The notes under the pieces are model-generated. The model had not been told where the DNA came from. It did not search any database and worked only from the letters and a program-made list of their open reading frames with translations. A stretch of 64,000 nucleotides of DNA from CAWBRT01 sp963819175. GTDB lineage: Bacteria > Acidobacteriota > Terriglobia > Terriglobales > Acidobacteriaceae. Below, piece after piece: positions 47,371-59,352 of this stretch. Each line of letters begins with the position of its first letter. The first letter of the stretch is position 1. Location: contig CAWFVJ010000012.1 of the NCBI GenBank assembly GCA_963819175.1, positions 62,001 to 126,000 on the forward strand, written 5' to 3'. The position numbers and the translations under genes were made by a program.

Positions 47371-50300
47371 ATGGAAGATTCCGCTTATCGAGCGATTGCG
47401 ATTGTCGGCGCGGGCGCGATTATGCCCGATGCTCCGAACGTAGCAGCCTTCTGGAACAACGTGAAGACGGGCCGTAACTGCATCAGCGAGGTTCCTGCCG
47501 ACCGTTGGGACCCGGCCCTTTACTATGATTCCGATCACGCCGCTCCCGATAAAACCTACTCGAAGATAGGCGGCTGGGTGCGCGAGTTCGTCTGGGATCC
47601 CATGAAGTGGCGCCTGCCTCTTCCGCCGCGTGTCGTCAATGGCATGGATGACGCGCAAAAATGGGCGATCGCTTGTGCCCGCGAGGCGTTGGAGGACTAC
47701 GGCTACCCCAAGCGACCGCTGAACAGCGAGCGCACTGCGGTGATTCTCGGCAGTGCCTTGGGCTGGGGAAAAGCATTATCTCACTTGCTCTGCGCGTGTA
47801 CTTTCCGGAATACGCCCGCGAACTGAGCGAATCCGCCAGTTTCGCCGCGCTGCCCGAGACCGATGCGACGCGACATCACCCGCGAATTGCACAACCGCAT
47901 CGAAAAAGCTCCTTCCCGAAGTCACGGAAGATCGATGCCCGGCGAATTGTCCAACTGCCTTGCCGGCCGCATCGCGAACATTTACAACTTCCGCGGTCCC
48001 AACTTCACGACGGACGCGGCATGCGCCTCCGCGATGGCGGCGATCAGCTGCGGCAGTGCACGGGCTGGTGGCGAATGATTTCGACGTTGCCATCGCAGGC
48101 GGCATTGACCGCAATATGGGCGCTTCGAGCTTCGTCAAGTTCTGCAAGATCGGTGCGCTTTCGGCAACCGGCAGCTCGCCCTTACGCGGAGGGCGCCGAC
48201 GGCTTCGTCATGGGCGAAGGCGCGGCTATCTTTTTGCTCAAGCGTTTGGCGGATGCCGAGCGCGATGGGGACAAGATTTACGCCGTGCTGCGCGGCATTG
48301 CCGGCTCAAGCGACGGCAAGGGAAAGGGCATCACGGCGCCCAATCCGGTCGGGCAAAAACTGGCCGTCGAGCGCGCCTGGCAGAATGCCGGCTTGTCGCC
48401 TGCTGCGTCGACATTGATTGAAGGCCATGGCACGTCGACTCGAGTGGGTGACGTCGTCGAAGTGCAGAGCATGGCTGAGGTGCTCAGCAGGTTATAACCT
48501 TCCCGTCGGATCGGTGGCGCTCGGCTCGGTGAAGTCGAATATTGGCCACCTCAAAGGGGCTGCCGGTGCCGCAGGATTGCTGAAGGTCGTCCTGGCGCTT
48601 CGGGATAAGGTGCTGCCGCCCAGTGTGAATTGCCCGCGTCCCAATCCGGACATCGATTTTGCCCACTCTCCGCTTTGTGTCAATACGCGAGCTGAAGCCG
48701 TGGACAGGTTCCGGCGGATGGCGTGCGCAGCGCCGGCCTGAGCGCCTTTGGTTTCGGTGGCACCAACTTCCATGCCGTGCTGGAAGAATACATTCCCGCA
48801 CAGGATCACCGGCGGAAATGGCAAGCGATCCGTTGCGGTCGGCGGGCTGCTCGCCTGGCGACGCAGCAGAGCGGAGCCATGAATGCGCAGGATGCTTCCG
48901 CACTGCTCAGGCTGACCTCATAAGCGCCATTACGCGGCGCTCTGGTAATCGGCGCCGCCTCGGCGGCTGCGCTGGCCGAGCGTTTGCGCGCGGTGCAGAA
49001 GTCGGCTGCAGGCGGGCAGGCGCCGGCTCCGGCCGCCCCAGCTGAATCGGACCTGCGCGCGCCCGAACGTCTGGCGATCGACTATGCGGATGCCGCCGAG
49101 TTGGCGGACAAATCTGCCAAGGCGCTCAAGGCGCTGGCGGCCAACCAGCCGCCGATATGGAAGGCTCTGCGCGCCCAAGGTATTTTCCGCGGCCAGGGGC
49201 CTGCTCCCAAAGTCGCATTCCTCTATACCGGACAAGGCTCGCAGTACGGGAACATGCTCCAAGCGCTCCGCGCCGTCGAACCGATCGTGGCGGAGACTTT
49301 TGCCGAGGCGGACCGCGTGTTGACCCCAATCCTGGGCAAGCCGCTCAGCGAATTCATCTTCGTTGACGGAACCGATGCCGCCGCCGTCGCCCAAGCCGAA
49401 GAAGATATACGCCAGACCGCAATTACTCAGCCTGCGGTGATCGCGAGCGACATTGCGTTGACCAGGTTGGCGGCCGCTTACGGCATCCAGCCCGACATGG
49501 CAATGGGCCATAGCGTGGGCGAATACGGAGCCTTGGTGGCGGCGGGCGCACTTCCATTCGTGGATGCCATGGAGGCCGTCAGTGCGCGTGGGCGCGAAAT
49601 GACGCGCGTGTCATTCGAAGACAACGGCAAGATGGCAGCCGTCTTTGCGCCGCTGGAGGAAATTGAGCGGATTCTGAAGACGATCGACGGCTATGTAGTG
49701 ACCGCCAATATCAACAGTAACGGCCAGGCGGTGATCGGCGGGACGAGCAAGGCGATTGATCAAGCGGTCGAAACTTTCCTGAAAGCCGGCTACAACGCCG
49801 TGCCCTTGCCGGTCAGCCATGCTTTCCATACAAAGATTGTGGCTCCGGCCAGCGTGCCGTTCGGCCAGATGCTGGCGCGACTGCGTATGCAATCGCCGCA
49901 ACTGCCGATTATCTCGAATATCGACGGCGAGTTTTATCCTATGGGACCGAACGTCGTGCCGAAGATGCTGGAGATGCTGGCGACGCAGATCGCTTCTCCC
50001 GTGCAATTTGTGAAGGGCTTGGAGACGCTGTACGCCGCTGGCGCCCGCGTCTTCGTGGAAATGGGGCCGAAGAAGGCCCTGCAGGGATTTGCCGACGATG
50101 TGCTCGGCGGCTCGCGGCGACGTGGTTTCGCTGTTCACAAATCATCCCAAGGTCGGCGATATCGCGTCCTTCAACCAGGCGCTGTGCGGCCTTTATGCCG
50201 CGGGATTGGGCCGCGGGCAGGCTGAGGCATCGCGCGAGACATCGATGGCGTCGGTGCAAGGGCGGAGTGATAACCCTGCATGGCTCCCAGTGACGATCAC

Positions 50301-53300
50301 CGGAGCGGCGCTGGGCTTGCCGGGAACCGAGCGCGTATTCGATGACGCCAATGTCAGCCGCATCTTGCATGGCGAGCAATTCATCGATGTGTTGCCCAAC
50401 CGGCTTCGCAAAGCCCAGGTCGACAAGAATATCACGCGTCTGATGAAAAATGACAATGGCGGACCAGATTCGAAACTGATCACGAGTACGTCGGATGTGA
50501 TCAGGCTTGCGGCCCGTGGCGGCGCCTTTGAAATGGACAAGGAGTTCGGGGTCGCAGCCGAACGCTTGGCTTGCCATGGACCAGACCACGCGACTGGCGA
50601 TGGCGGCGGGTCTTGACGCGTTGCGTGACGCCGGCATCCCGCTGGTTATGCACTACAAAACCACCACCAAAGGTACGCAGATGCCGGACCGGTGGGTGTT
50701 GCCGGACGCTCATGCGCGACGATACTGGCGTGATTTTCGCTTCCGCCTATCCCCGGCTTTAACGCTTTCGCCGATGAGACGTCGCGCTTCTACGAGGACC
50801 AGGCGCGCCGTCAGCAATTGGCAATGTTGGAAAAGCTGCTCGAGCGGGCGGCAGGGTCGAATGGCCTCGGGACAGAGATAGCCCGGCGGATCGACGAGTT
50901 GCGCGCCGCCATCGCAGACGAGTCCGTATATCTTCAACCGGCGCTTCGCTCATGAAGGTTTTGTCGATGGGGCATTCGCAATTCGCCGAGTTCATCGGTG
51001 CGCGCGGCCCCAACACGCAAATCAACTGCGCCTGCGCCAGTACCGCGCAAGGCAGTTTCACTGGCGGAAGACTGGATTCGTGCCGGGCGGTGCCGTCGAG
51101 TAATCGTGGTATCGGCGGACGATGTCACTTCCGACCACCTGATGGGATGGATCGGGACGGGCTTCCTGGCCTCCGGAGCGGCAGCTACCGGCGAAGTGGT
51201 GGAAGAGGCGGCTCTGCCCTTTGACCGCCGCCGGCACGGCCTGATCCTGGGCATGGGCGCCGCGGCGCTGGTAGTCGAGAGCGCGGAGTCTGCGCGTGAA
51301 CGCGGAATCCGTCCCATCTGCGAGGTGTTGAGCACCGTGACGGCCAATAGCGCCTTCCATGCCACCCGCCTCGATGTTCAGCACATCGGCGAGCTGATGG
51401 AGACGCCTGATATCGCAGGCAGAAAAGAGCGCCGGCATTTCACGCCGTCAGATGGCGCCGCAGACGGTTTTTGTTTCTCATGAAACCTACACCCCCGCGC
51501 GAGGCGGCAGTGCTTCCGCAGAGATCAATGCTTTGCGCCGTGTCTTTGGCGAAGAGGCGGACCAAATCGTGATCGCCAATACCAAGGGCTTTACCGGCCA
51601 CGCCATGGGCTACAGGCATTGAAGAAGTGGTCGCGGTGAAAGCGCTGGAAACAGGATGCGTGCCGCCAGTGGCCAACTTCAAGGAAATCGACCCTGAGCT
51701 GGGCTCATTGAATCTGTCCAAGGGCGGCGATTACCCCGTCGAGTACGCGTTGCGCCTGGCGTGCAGGGTTTGGCTCGCAGATATGCATGTCACTATATCG
51801 TTGGGTGAAGACCATGGACGGGGTCCGTCCCCGCCCGAACGCTTTGGGGTACAGTTATCGCATTGCCGATACGGATGCGTGGAACACGTGGTTGAAGCGG
51901 ATCACCGGCAATGGCCCCACGGATTTGGAAGTGGTCCAGCGCACGCTGCGCGTGCGAGATCAGGCGGTGCGTCGCGGCTGCCGAAGCTCTTCAGGCCAGC
52001 CGTGCGTCGGCGCCTGCTCCGGTTCTTAAAGCGGCTGCAGTGGCTGCCGCGGCGGGACCGGCGTTTATCGCGAAGCCCGCGGTACCGGCCCCTGTCAGTC
52101 AAGGTGAAAGTTGCGGTGGAACCGCCGCCTCCTGCGCCGCCCAAGCCGGTCGTGGTGAGCGATCCCGTGCAGGAACGTATTCTGGCATTGGTGGTGGAGA
52201 AGACAGGTTATCCCAAAGACATGCTGGATCTGGATTTGGATCTGGAGGCGGATCTCGGGGTCGATACCGTCAAGCAGGCGGAATTGTTGGCGGCCATCCG
52301 CGGGATCTACAACATCGAGCGCGATCAAAACCTCAAGCTGAGGGACTTCCCGACGCTGAAGCATGTAATCGGTTTTGTATATAGCAAGCGGCCTGACTTG
52401 GCCGTTGCGGAAGCCAAAGCGGTGCAGCAGGCAGCAGTGCAGCCACAAATCGTTGCTGCCGCTCCCGGTTGCCGGCAGCGGCTCCGGTCGTCGCCGTCGC
52501 CGTCGATCCGGTGCAGGAAGCCATCCTGGCATTGGTGGTGGAAAAGACCGGCTATCCCAAGGACATGCTGGACCTGGACTGGATCTCGAGGCCGACCTCG
52601 GGGTTGATACGGTCAAACAGGCGGAGCTGATGGCGGCCATCCGTGGGATCTACAACATCCAGCGCGATGAGAATCTCAAGCTGCGGGATTTCCCGACGCT
52701 GAAGCATGTCATCGGCTTCGTCTATAGCAAGCGTCCCGACCTGGCGGAAGCGAAGGCCAAAGCGGCGCAGAAGCAGTAGCGCAAACCCAAATGCGTGGCT
52801 CCGGCTCCGGCAGCGGTCACGGCTGTCGTCGTCGAAGCGGTCGTGGACGATCCGGTGCAGGAAGCCATCCTGGCACTGGTGGTCGAGAAGACCGGCTATC
52901 CCAAAGACATGCTGGACCTGGAGTTGGATCTGGAAGCGGACCTCGGGGTTGATACGGTTAAGCAGGCGGAGCTGATGGCGGCCATCCGCGGGATTTACAA
53001 CATCCAGCGCGATGAGAACCTTAAGCTGCGCGATTTCCCGACGCTGAAGCATGTGATCGGGTTTGTTTATAGCAAGCGGCCCGACTTGGCCGAAGCGAAG
53101 ACGAAGTCGACGCAGAGAGCAGCAGTGCAGGAGTTGCCGAAGTTCGTTACTCCAACCCCGGTTACGGCGGCTGTGCCGTCGACGCGGTCGCCGTCGATCC
53201 GGTGCAGGAAGCCATTCTGGCTCTGGTGGTGGAGAAGACTGGCTATCCCAAGGACATGCTGGACCTGGATTTGGATCTGGAAGCCGACCTCGGGGTGGAT

Positions 53301-56300
53301 ACGGTCAAACAGGCGGAGCTGATGGCGGCCATCCGCGGGATCTACAACATCCAGCGCGATGAAAACCTCAAACTGCGGGATTTCCCAACGCTGAAGCATG
53401 TAATCGGGTTTGTGTACAGCAAGCGGCCCGATTTGGCCGTTGCGTTTCCCCCGGCGCCAACGGTGGCAGTGCCTGCGCCGACACCGACACCGGCACCTGC
53501 GACTGCTGCCGTCGCTGTCGAAGCGGTCGTGGACGATCCGGTGAAGGAAACGATCCTGGCGCTGGTAGTCGAGAAGACCGGTTATCCCAAAGACATGCTG
53601 GATCTGGAGTTGGATTTGGAAGCCGACCTCGGGGTAGATACGGTTAAGCAGGCGGAGTTGCTGGCGGCCATCCGCGGGCTCTACAACATCCCGCGCGATG
53701 AGAATCTCAAGCTGCGGGATTTCCCAACCTTGGCGCATGTGATCAAGTTTGCGCATGACAAACTTGCTGCCCAAGGTGGAACGCCCGTTGCAAGTGCTTC
53801 TGCGGTCGAGGAAAAGCCGCAAGCGGCGGCACCGGTCGCATCTGCGCCGATTCTCGCTTCACTTGAAGCGGCGAACAGCATTCCACGCCGTGTGCCGGTA
53901 CCCACGTTACGACCGGCGCTCACCTTCTGTAAGCCGACAGGCGTCACGCTAGGTCCAGGCAGTCGGGTAGTACTCATGCCGGACAAAGGCGGAGTGGCGG
54001 ATGCGCTGACCCAGTTGCTCCAAGCGTTTGATGTAGAAGTTTTGCGCATCGATGAGACATTGGACGCGGAAGCACTGGCCAATCAATTGAACGGTTGGCT
54101 GGCTGCGGGCCCGGTGCAAGGCGTCTACTGGCTGCCGGCGCTGGACAACGAAGGAGATCTCAGCCAGATGGATCTGGCTGGCTGGAGCGAAGCCCTGCGG
54201 GTGCGCGTCAAGGCACTTTATACCACCATGCGCGCGTTGTATCAGCAAATTGCGGCGCCAGGCACCTTCCTGGTCTCGGCAGTTCGGCTGGGGGGACAGC
54301 ACGGATATGACGATGCCGGAGCAGTCGCACCGCTCGGCGGCGCGGTTACCGGCTTCACTAAGACCTACAAACGTGAGCGGGCGGATGTTCTGGTCAAAGC
54401 GGTCGATTTCCAAGCTGAGTGCGAGGTCTCGCAACTTGTAGAAATTCTGATCGACGAAACTCTGCGTGACCCGGGCGCGGTTGAGGTCGGTTACAAGGAA
54501 GGGCTGCGCTGGACGGTCGGATTGCGAGAGCTACCTGCCGCCGACGGCCAACCAGGCATGACGTTGGAGAAGGACTCCGTGTTCGTAGTGACAGGCGCGG
54601 CTGGAGGTATTGTTTCGGCTATCACCGGAGATTTGGCTGCGGCATCCGGCGGGACGTTCTACCTACTTGATCTGGTGCCGGAGCCGGATCCGAACAATCC
54701 CGATCTGGCGAAGTTTGTCAGCGACAAGGACGGCCTGAAGCGGGATTTCATCGCCCGCATACAGGCCCGCGGCGAGCGCGCTACTCCTGCAATGATCGAG
54801 CGGGAACTGGCGGCCCTGGAGCGTGCGCAAGCCGCTTGGAAGGCAATCGATAAGGTGCGTGCGGCAGGAGGCACGGCGCACTACTTTAGCGTTAATCTCA
54901 ACGACGCAGAGGGCGTGGCGAAAGTCATCAATCAGGTGCGCGAGCGCAGTGGACGGATTGACGTGCTGCTCCACGCGGCCGGGATGGAACGTAGCCATTT
55001 CCTGCCGGATAAGGACCCGCGTGAATTCGACCTTGTCTTTGACGTCAAGAGCAACGGATGGTTCAATCTGCTGCACGCTATCGGCGACATGCCGTTGGGA
55101 GCGACCGTCTCGTTCAGCTCGATTGCCGGCCGTTTCGGCAACGCAGGACAGGCGGATTACAGCGCAGCCAACGACCTGTTGTGCAAAATCACCTCAAGCT
55201 TCCGCGCCACCAGGCCAGCTACCCGTGGCATCGCCATAGATTGGACAGCCTGGGGTGGCATCGGAATGGCGACGCGAGGCTCGATTCCTAAAATGATGGA
55301 ATTGGCAGGCATCGATATGCTGCCACCCGAAGCCGGCGTTCCTTTGATCCGCCGCGAATTGACCGCTGGAGGAACTCGCGGTGAGATCGTGGTCGCCCAG
55401 CGCCTCGGCATCTTGTTGAAGGAAATTGATGCCACGGGCGGACTCGACATGGCCGCCGTGGAGGCTTCCAGCGACAATCGCTTAGCAACGCAGGGATTGA
55501 TGATCGGCAAGATCGCCAGCATGGGTATTTACTCTGGCCTGACGATCGAGACCACGCTGGACCCGAAGATTCAGCCCTTTCTGCATGATCATCAAATAGA
55601 CGGCACCCCGGTGCTTCCTGGTGTTATGGGTATCGAGTCCTTTGCAGAAGCCGCTCTTTCACTGCTGCCTAGCTGGAATATCGAGGCGATCGAAGGGGTG
55701 CAGTTCCTGGCGCCGTTCAAGTTCTACCGGAACAAGCCGCGCGCGGTCACCGTTGAGGCGATATCGTATCAGCTTGATGGTGCCGTAGTGGCGGATTGCC
55801 GCCTCATTGGTTACAGGACAATTAAGAAACAAGCGGAACCGGAGGTTACCACTCACTTCACTGGCCGGGTGCGGTTGACCAAGCAACAACCCGAGTTGGG
55901 GACCGTTCCTGTACCGGGCAAACCGGCCGGAAGGATCGTCGAGGCTGCTGATATATATCACGTTTACTTCCACGGGCCGGCTTATCAGGTGCTGCACGGG
56001 CCTGGCGGGATGGAGACCGGATCATCGGGCAAATGAAGCAAGATTTGCCTGGCCATCACAATCCTCCTGAGCGGCTGACGCTAGTGACTCCGCGCCTAAT
56101 CGAGCTTTGCTTTCAAACCGCCGGGCTCTGGGAATTGGCCATACAAAGCCGTATGGGCCTGCCGCAGTATGTTGAGCAGCTTCGTTTCGGGCGTGCGGCA
56201 GATCTGGCCGAAGGCCCGCTGCATGCGGTGGTAACCCCCAATCCCGATGGAAGCTTCGATGTTGAAGTCGTGGATATGGCGGGGAACATGTACATTCATC

Positions 56301-56395
56301 TGCTCGGCTATCGCACGGTAGCTCTACCCTACACCGTAAAGTCCGAGCCTCTGAAGGCCTTGCAGGGCGCTGAAACTGCGAAGATAAGCGGGTGA
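47371..56395 (+). CDS. PUFA-synthase-like iterative type I polyketide/fatty acid synthase KS-AT-KS-ACPx5-KR-DH (frameshifted)
   Basis: About 3,000 codons encode one multidomain synthase. KS1 (47.4-48.8 kb): TTDAACASAMAAI nucleophile, EGHGTSTRVGD, KSNIGH. AT (49.2-50.1 kb): MGHSVGEYGALVA nucleophile and HAFH, the malonyl-type specificity motif. KS2 (50.3-51.8 kb): INCACASTAQ, SHETYTPARGG in place of HGTGT, KGFTGH. ACP1-5 (52.16-53.77 kb) share LEADLGVDTVKQAEL with Thr, not Ser, at the phosphopantetheine site. KR (53.9-55.4 kb): FVVTGAAGGIVSAIT and FSSIAGRFGNAGQADYSAAN. DH hotdog (55.5-56.4 kb): DHQIDGTPVLPGVMG. No ER or thioesterase domain is seen. At least ten one-base breaks occur, mostly before 53.2 kb; 53.2-56.0 kb is one open frame. 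It resembles Pfa-type secondary-lipid synthases. Confidence 0.88.
52161..53770 (+). repeat. Five tandem ACP repeats with Thr at the carrier site
   Basis: Units begin at GATCC(C/G)GTG near 52161, 52505, 52849, 53196 and 53535, a period of about 345 bases (115 codons including an Ala/Pro/Val linker). Each encodes DPV(Q/K)E..LALVVEKTGYPKDML, LEADLGVDTVKQAEL and LKLRDFPTL. The codon at the expected Ser is ACC or ACG in every unit. High nucleotide identity means the true copy number could be mis-assembled. Confidence 0.9.
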
Positions 56396-56440
56396 AAACG
56401 TTTTACCAGATTTCGCTGATGTTGCAGTTGGGCGAGCATC

Positions 56441-57184
56441 ATGGACGTTTATTGGCTTGAGCAGGCCGAATCGGACATACCGGCGCACGATAATTGGTTG
56501 AGCGCCAAAGATGCGGCTTGCCTCGGTGGTTTCCGTTTTGCAAAACGCCGCGAAGATTGGCGACTGGGACGCTGGACAGCGAAACGAGCCTTGGCCATTT
56601 ACTGGAACCTTCCGAACGATCCCAAGACTCTTTCGGAAATCGAAATACGTCCGGCGCCCTCGGGCGCACCGCAGGTATTTCTTGCGGACGAACCAGCAGA
56701 CGTTGCCATTTCGCTGAGCCACCGCTCCGGCGTTGCGGGTTGCGCCATCGCAAAGTCCGGAGCACAGCTAGGCTTTGATTTGGAAATAGCTGAGTACCGC
56801 AGCGAGGCCTTCGTTCAAGACTATTTCGCGACCGAGGAGCGGGACCTGATTTCGCAAGCAGACGCGGCGGACCGGTGTCAGTTAGTGGCTTTGCTTTGGA
56901 GCGCCAAGGAGAGCGCACTCAAAGCATTGCGCACGGGCCTTCGGATGGATACCCGTTCCGTAATCGTGAGTCCTCTAACTCAAGGCAAAGATGAACCGGG
57001 GGATAGAGGAGAGCGGGATATTTCCTGCAGGCTTCCACGCGCTCTCAATAGCTGGTGTCCGCTGCACGTCCGTTGCGCTGACGGGCAGGTGTTCCAAGGC
57101 TGGTGGCAGCACACAGGCAGCCTCTTGCGGACGTTAGTAGCGGTTCCACGGCCAGCTCGGCCGACTCTGCTGAGGAGTTCGTAG
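56441..57184 (+). CDS. Sfp-type 4'-phosphopantetheinyl transferase
   Basis: This 247-residue enzyme transfers phosphopantetheine from CoA to carrier proteins. The two-lobed Sfp-type motifs are visible: an early Arg-rich CoA-binding stretch FAKRREDWRLGRWTAKRAL, SLSHRSGVAGCAIAKSG, GFDLEIAEYRS (Mg-binding Asp/Glu; Phe replaces the usual Ile or Val) and LLWSAKESALKALRTGLRMD (WxxKE). It starts 46 bases after the synthase stop, so it is almost certainly its dedicated activator. Its targets would be the five Thr-ACPs, a departure from the normal Ser acceptor. The frame is intact. Confidence 0.92.
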   Translation: MDVYWLEQAESDIPAHDNWLSAKDAACLGGFRFAKRREDWRLGRWTAKRALAIYWNLPNDPKTLSEIEIRPAPSGAPQVFLADEPADVAISLSHRSGVAGCAIAKSGAQLGFDLEIAEYRSEAFVQDYFATEERDLISQADAADRCQLVALLWSAKESALKALRTGLRMDTRSVIVSPLTQGKDEPGDRGERDISCRLPRALNSWCPLHVRCADGQVFQGWWQHTGSLLRTLVAVPRPARPTLLRSS

Positions 57185-57662
57185 GACCGGAACGCAACTC
57201 ACGGCGGCTCGGGCCACATATGGGGCTTGGTAAACATCAGGAGTAGATCAACCCGCCGCTACTGCGATTTAGCGGTGGGGGCCTTCTTGGCCATCTTAGC
57301 CAGCCGCTTCTGGATCATGCCCACCCGCCATCAGCCCGATTGTCGCAGCGAACATCGCTGTCGTCGTAGGTCAGCCGAGGATATTCATCGTCCGAGTGTT
57401 GACCCCACCTGTCCGAGGGCATCAACCCCGGCACCTGTGCTCTGCCTCATGCCGCATCAATGCCCCTTCCGCCTCTTTCATCTGGTCTTCGAGACGTAGT
57501 CGCCTCTTCTTCGTCCCTTTCGGTTCGGTCGAGTCCTTTGAGCGAATCGACAAACCTGCCGTACCGGAGCGTGGCGATGCGGTATTTCGTGTTCAGGTCT
57601 TCCCAATCAGAGCAGTTCATCATAGAGACATCATCCGAGTCACAATTAGCAGTGGTCAGAAT
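57185..57662. other. Region without a recognised gene
   Basis: About 480 bases follow the PPTase. Short plus-strand frames (for example 57227-57499) have no recognisable features. It marks the end of the lipid-synthesis block. Confidence 0.4.
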
Positions 57663-58067
57663 TCAAACAGCCGCCTGTAATCCCGCGTAATCCCGTAGCT
57701 TTGCGATGAGGTCTGCCGGAGGAAGGGGCTTGGCCAGCAACTCAAAGCTGTGACCAGAGCTACGCGACTGCTGAAGAAGATTAGCCGTATTCGCTTGTCC
57801 GGAGAAGAGCAATATTTTGCACTGGGGTAAAAAGCTTTTGATGGCGATGGATGCGTCGATTCCGTTCATGTCAGGCATGACCACGTCGGTGATAATCAAA
57901 TCCGGCTTCAACTGCAAGGCACGGTGGACGGCTTCTCGACCGGAATAAGCAGCGACAGCATCGAAACCCGCTTGCGTCAGAATGATTACGAGGGTATCGG
58001 CAATGGTGTGCTCGTCGTCAACAACTAGGACGAACCGTTTTGCGGTCTTATCCGGGATCATCGGCAT
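57663..58067 (-). CDS. Stand-alone response-regulator receiver
   Basis: The roughly 134-residue CheY-like protein has VLVVDDEHTIADTL, phospho-acceptor Asp in LIITDVVMPDMNG, LLFSGQA and the Lys in ELLAKPLPPADL. No output domain is present. It is divergent from another receiver gene at 58310, with a 240-base shared control region. No kinase is adjacent. Confidence 0.88.
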   Translation of the reverse strand: MPMIPDKTAKRFVLVVDDEHTIADTLVIILTQAGFDAVAAYSGREAVHRALQLKPDLIITDVVMPDMNGIDASIAIKSFLPQCKILLFSGQANTANLLQQSRSSGHSFELLAKPLPPADLIAKLRDYAGLQAAV

Positions 58068-58309
58068 ACTTTCAAGCAAGTGATAAACGTCCCGCTAAAG
58101 AAAATGTGAAAGCGCAAAGTGCGGAGTCACTGCATCGCGCTCCCTCCCCGAACAGGGCATTTCTTGATAGAACTTTCAGAGTATCTGAATGAGTCTGTGC
58201 AAGACAACCGCCAAATTCACGTTGCAAGTAGGTCGGAAACCTTAGTCTGTTCAGCAGTCCCGCGAGGCATAATATTGATTCGTCCCTTAATCGAAAGGTG
58301 TGCAGCGAC

Positions 58310-58694
58310 ATGTCGCCGAACTCTGCCCAGAATATCCAGCAGCAACAGCGCCCTGTAATTCTGTCAGTTGATGACGAGCCCGCACTCCTCTACACCCGCG
58401 AGAAAATTCTTCAAGGCGCAGGTTATGAAGTCCTGAGCGCAGTCGATGGAGAGCAGGCATTGGAGATCTTTGCTGCGCATCGACGTGGACCTCGTAGTTC
58501 TCGATTTCCACATGCCGAAAATGGACGGCGGTATCGTTGCTCAACAGATGAAACAACGCAAGCCACTGGTGCCCATCATCATCCAGTCAGCGTTTAGCGC
58601 GGCGAAGGTGGTCGTCACTTGTGCCAACTGCTTTATAGCCAAAGGTGAAGGCCCCGCTGCTCTTTTGGAGAAGATTAGACCGCTACTTGCCTAA
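58310..58694 (+). CDS. Stand-alone response-regulator receiver (frameshifted)
   Basis: It starts MSPNSAQNIQQQQRPVILSV with the acidic pair in SVDDEPALLYTRE. After a break near 58470-58480 it continues as DVDLVVLDFHMPKMDGGIV (phospho-acceptor Asp), IIIQSAFS and CFIAKGEGPAALLEKI (conserved Lys). Length is about 128 residues. It is divergent from the receiver at 57663-58067. Confidence 0.82.
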
Positions 58695-59005
58695 ACCTCG
58701 TGGTCGGTAAAAACTTGAACAACTGCACGTTGGTTCGAGTGAAGCCGCCTGTGATCCAGTGACTTCACCGCTATTTTCTACGCTCTCTACGTGAACCCTT
58801 CCCGCATCGTGAGTGACCAATCAAGATTTAGTGGGAGCGGATTCCGCTCGCCGAACGTTTTGATAAGGCTGGTTCCCGATTTGGTGCGAGCGAGCCGCAA
58901 GTCGGCGATCTTTCCAGCCAGCTCTGCATCCTTTTTTATGCGCAGCGGCATCTGCTCAAGATATGTTGCATTGCACCATAGTGCAGCATTGATGGAGGAG
59001 CTGCT
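58695..59005. other. Intergenic region, nothing recognised
   Basis: About 310 bases lie between a receiver and a small HTH gene. No ORF or repeat is supported. Confidence 0.35.
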
Positions 59006-59209
59006 ATGCCAAGCTTAGACCAAGAACGGCGGCTCAGAGAGCTTTTCGACGCCCATTACACCATCACGGAGCTAAGTGAACGAACAGGGTTATCTCTCGA
59101 CACCATTGTTAAGGTTTTAAACGCCCCGAGAGTTCCGAAGCAGCGTACCGCTGACTCGCAGCGAGCTGAACCTCTGCAAGGAATGCGTGCGTTAGGGCGG
59201 GTGGCGTGA
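59006..59209 (+). CDS. Small helix-turn-helix protein
   Basis: The 67-residue protein has a helix-turn-helix near residues 19-41 (ITELSERTGLSLDTIVKVLN), followed by a basic tail. GGAGGAG precedes the ATG. It resembles small Xre/sigma-region-4-like DNA binders. It may regulate the adjacent receiver and PilZ genes, but there is no direct evidence. Confidence 0.6.
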   Translation: MPSLDQERRLRELFDAHYTITELSERTGLSLDTIVKVLNAPRVPKQRTADSQRAEPLQGMRALGRVA

Positions 59210-59352
59210 CTGGCTAAGCCTGGAGACATCCGTTGGCTGTTCCGTTTCCGGGACTGATTACACGACAGATATTTCGGCAATGTAGGCGCTCTTTTGCCAG
59301 TGTTCTGGAAACGGAAACTGCGGTAAATCTCAGTCCGTATCCAAGGTGGTGC

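Noticed and set aside
53067..53822. 251-codon minus-strand ORF with repeats
   Set aside because: It is antisense to the ACP array, so its repeats mirror the ACP units.
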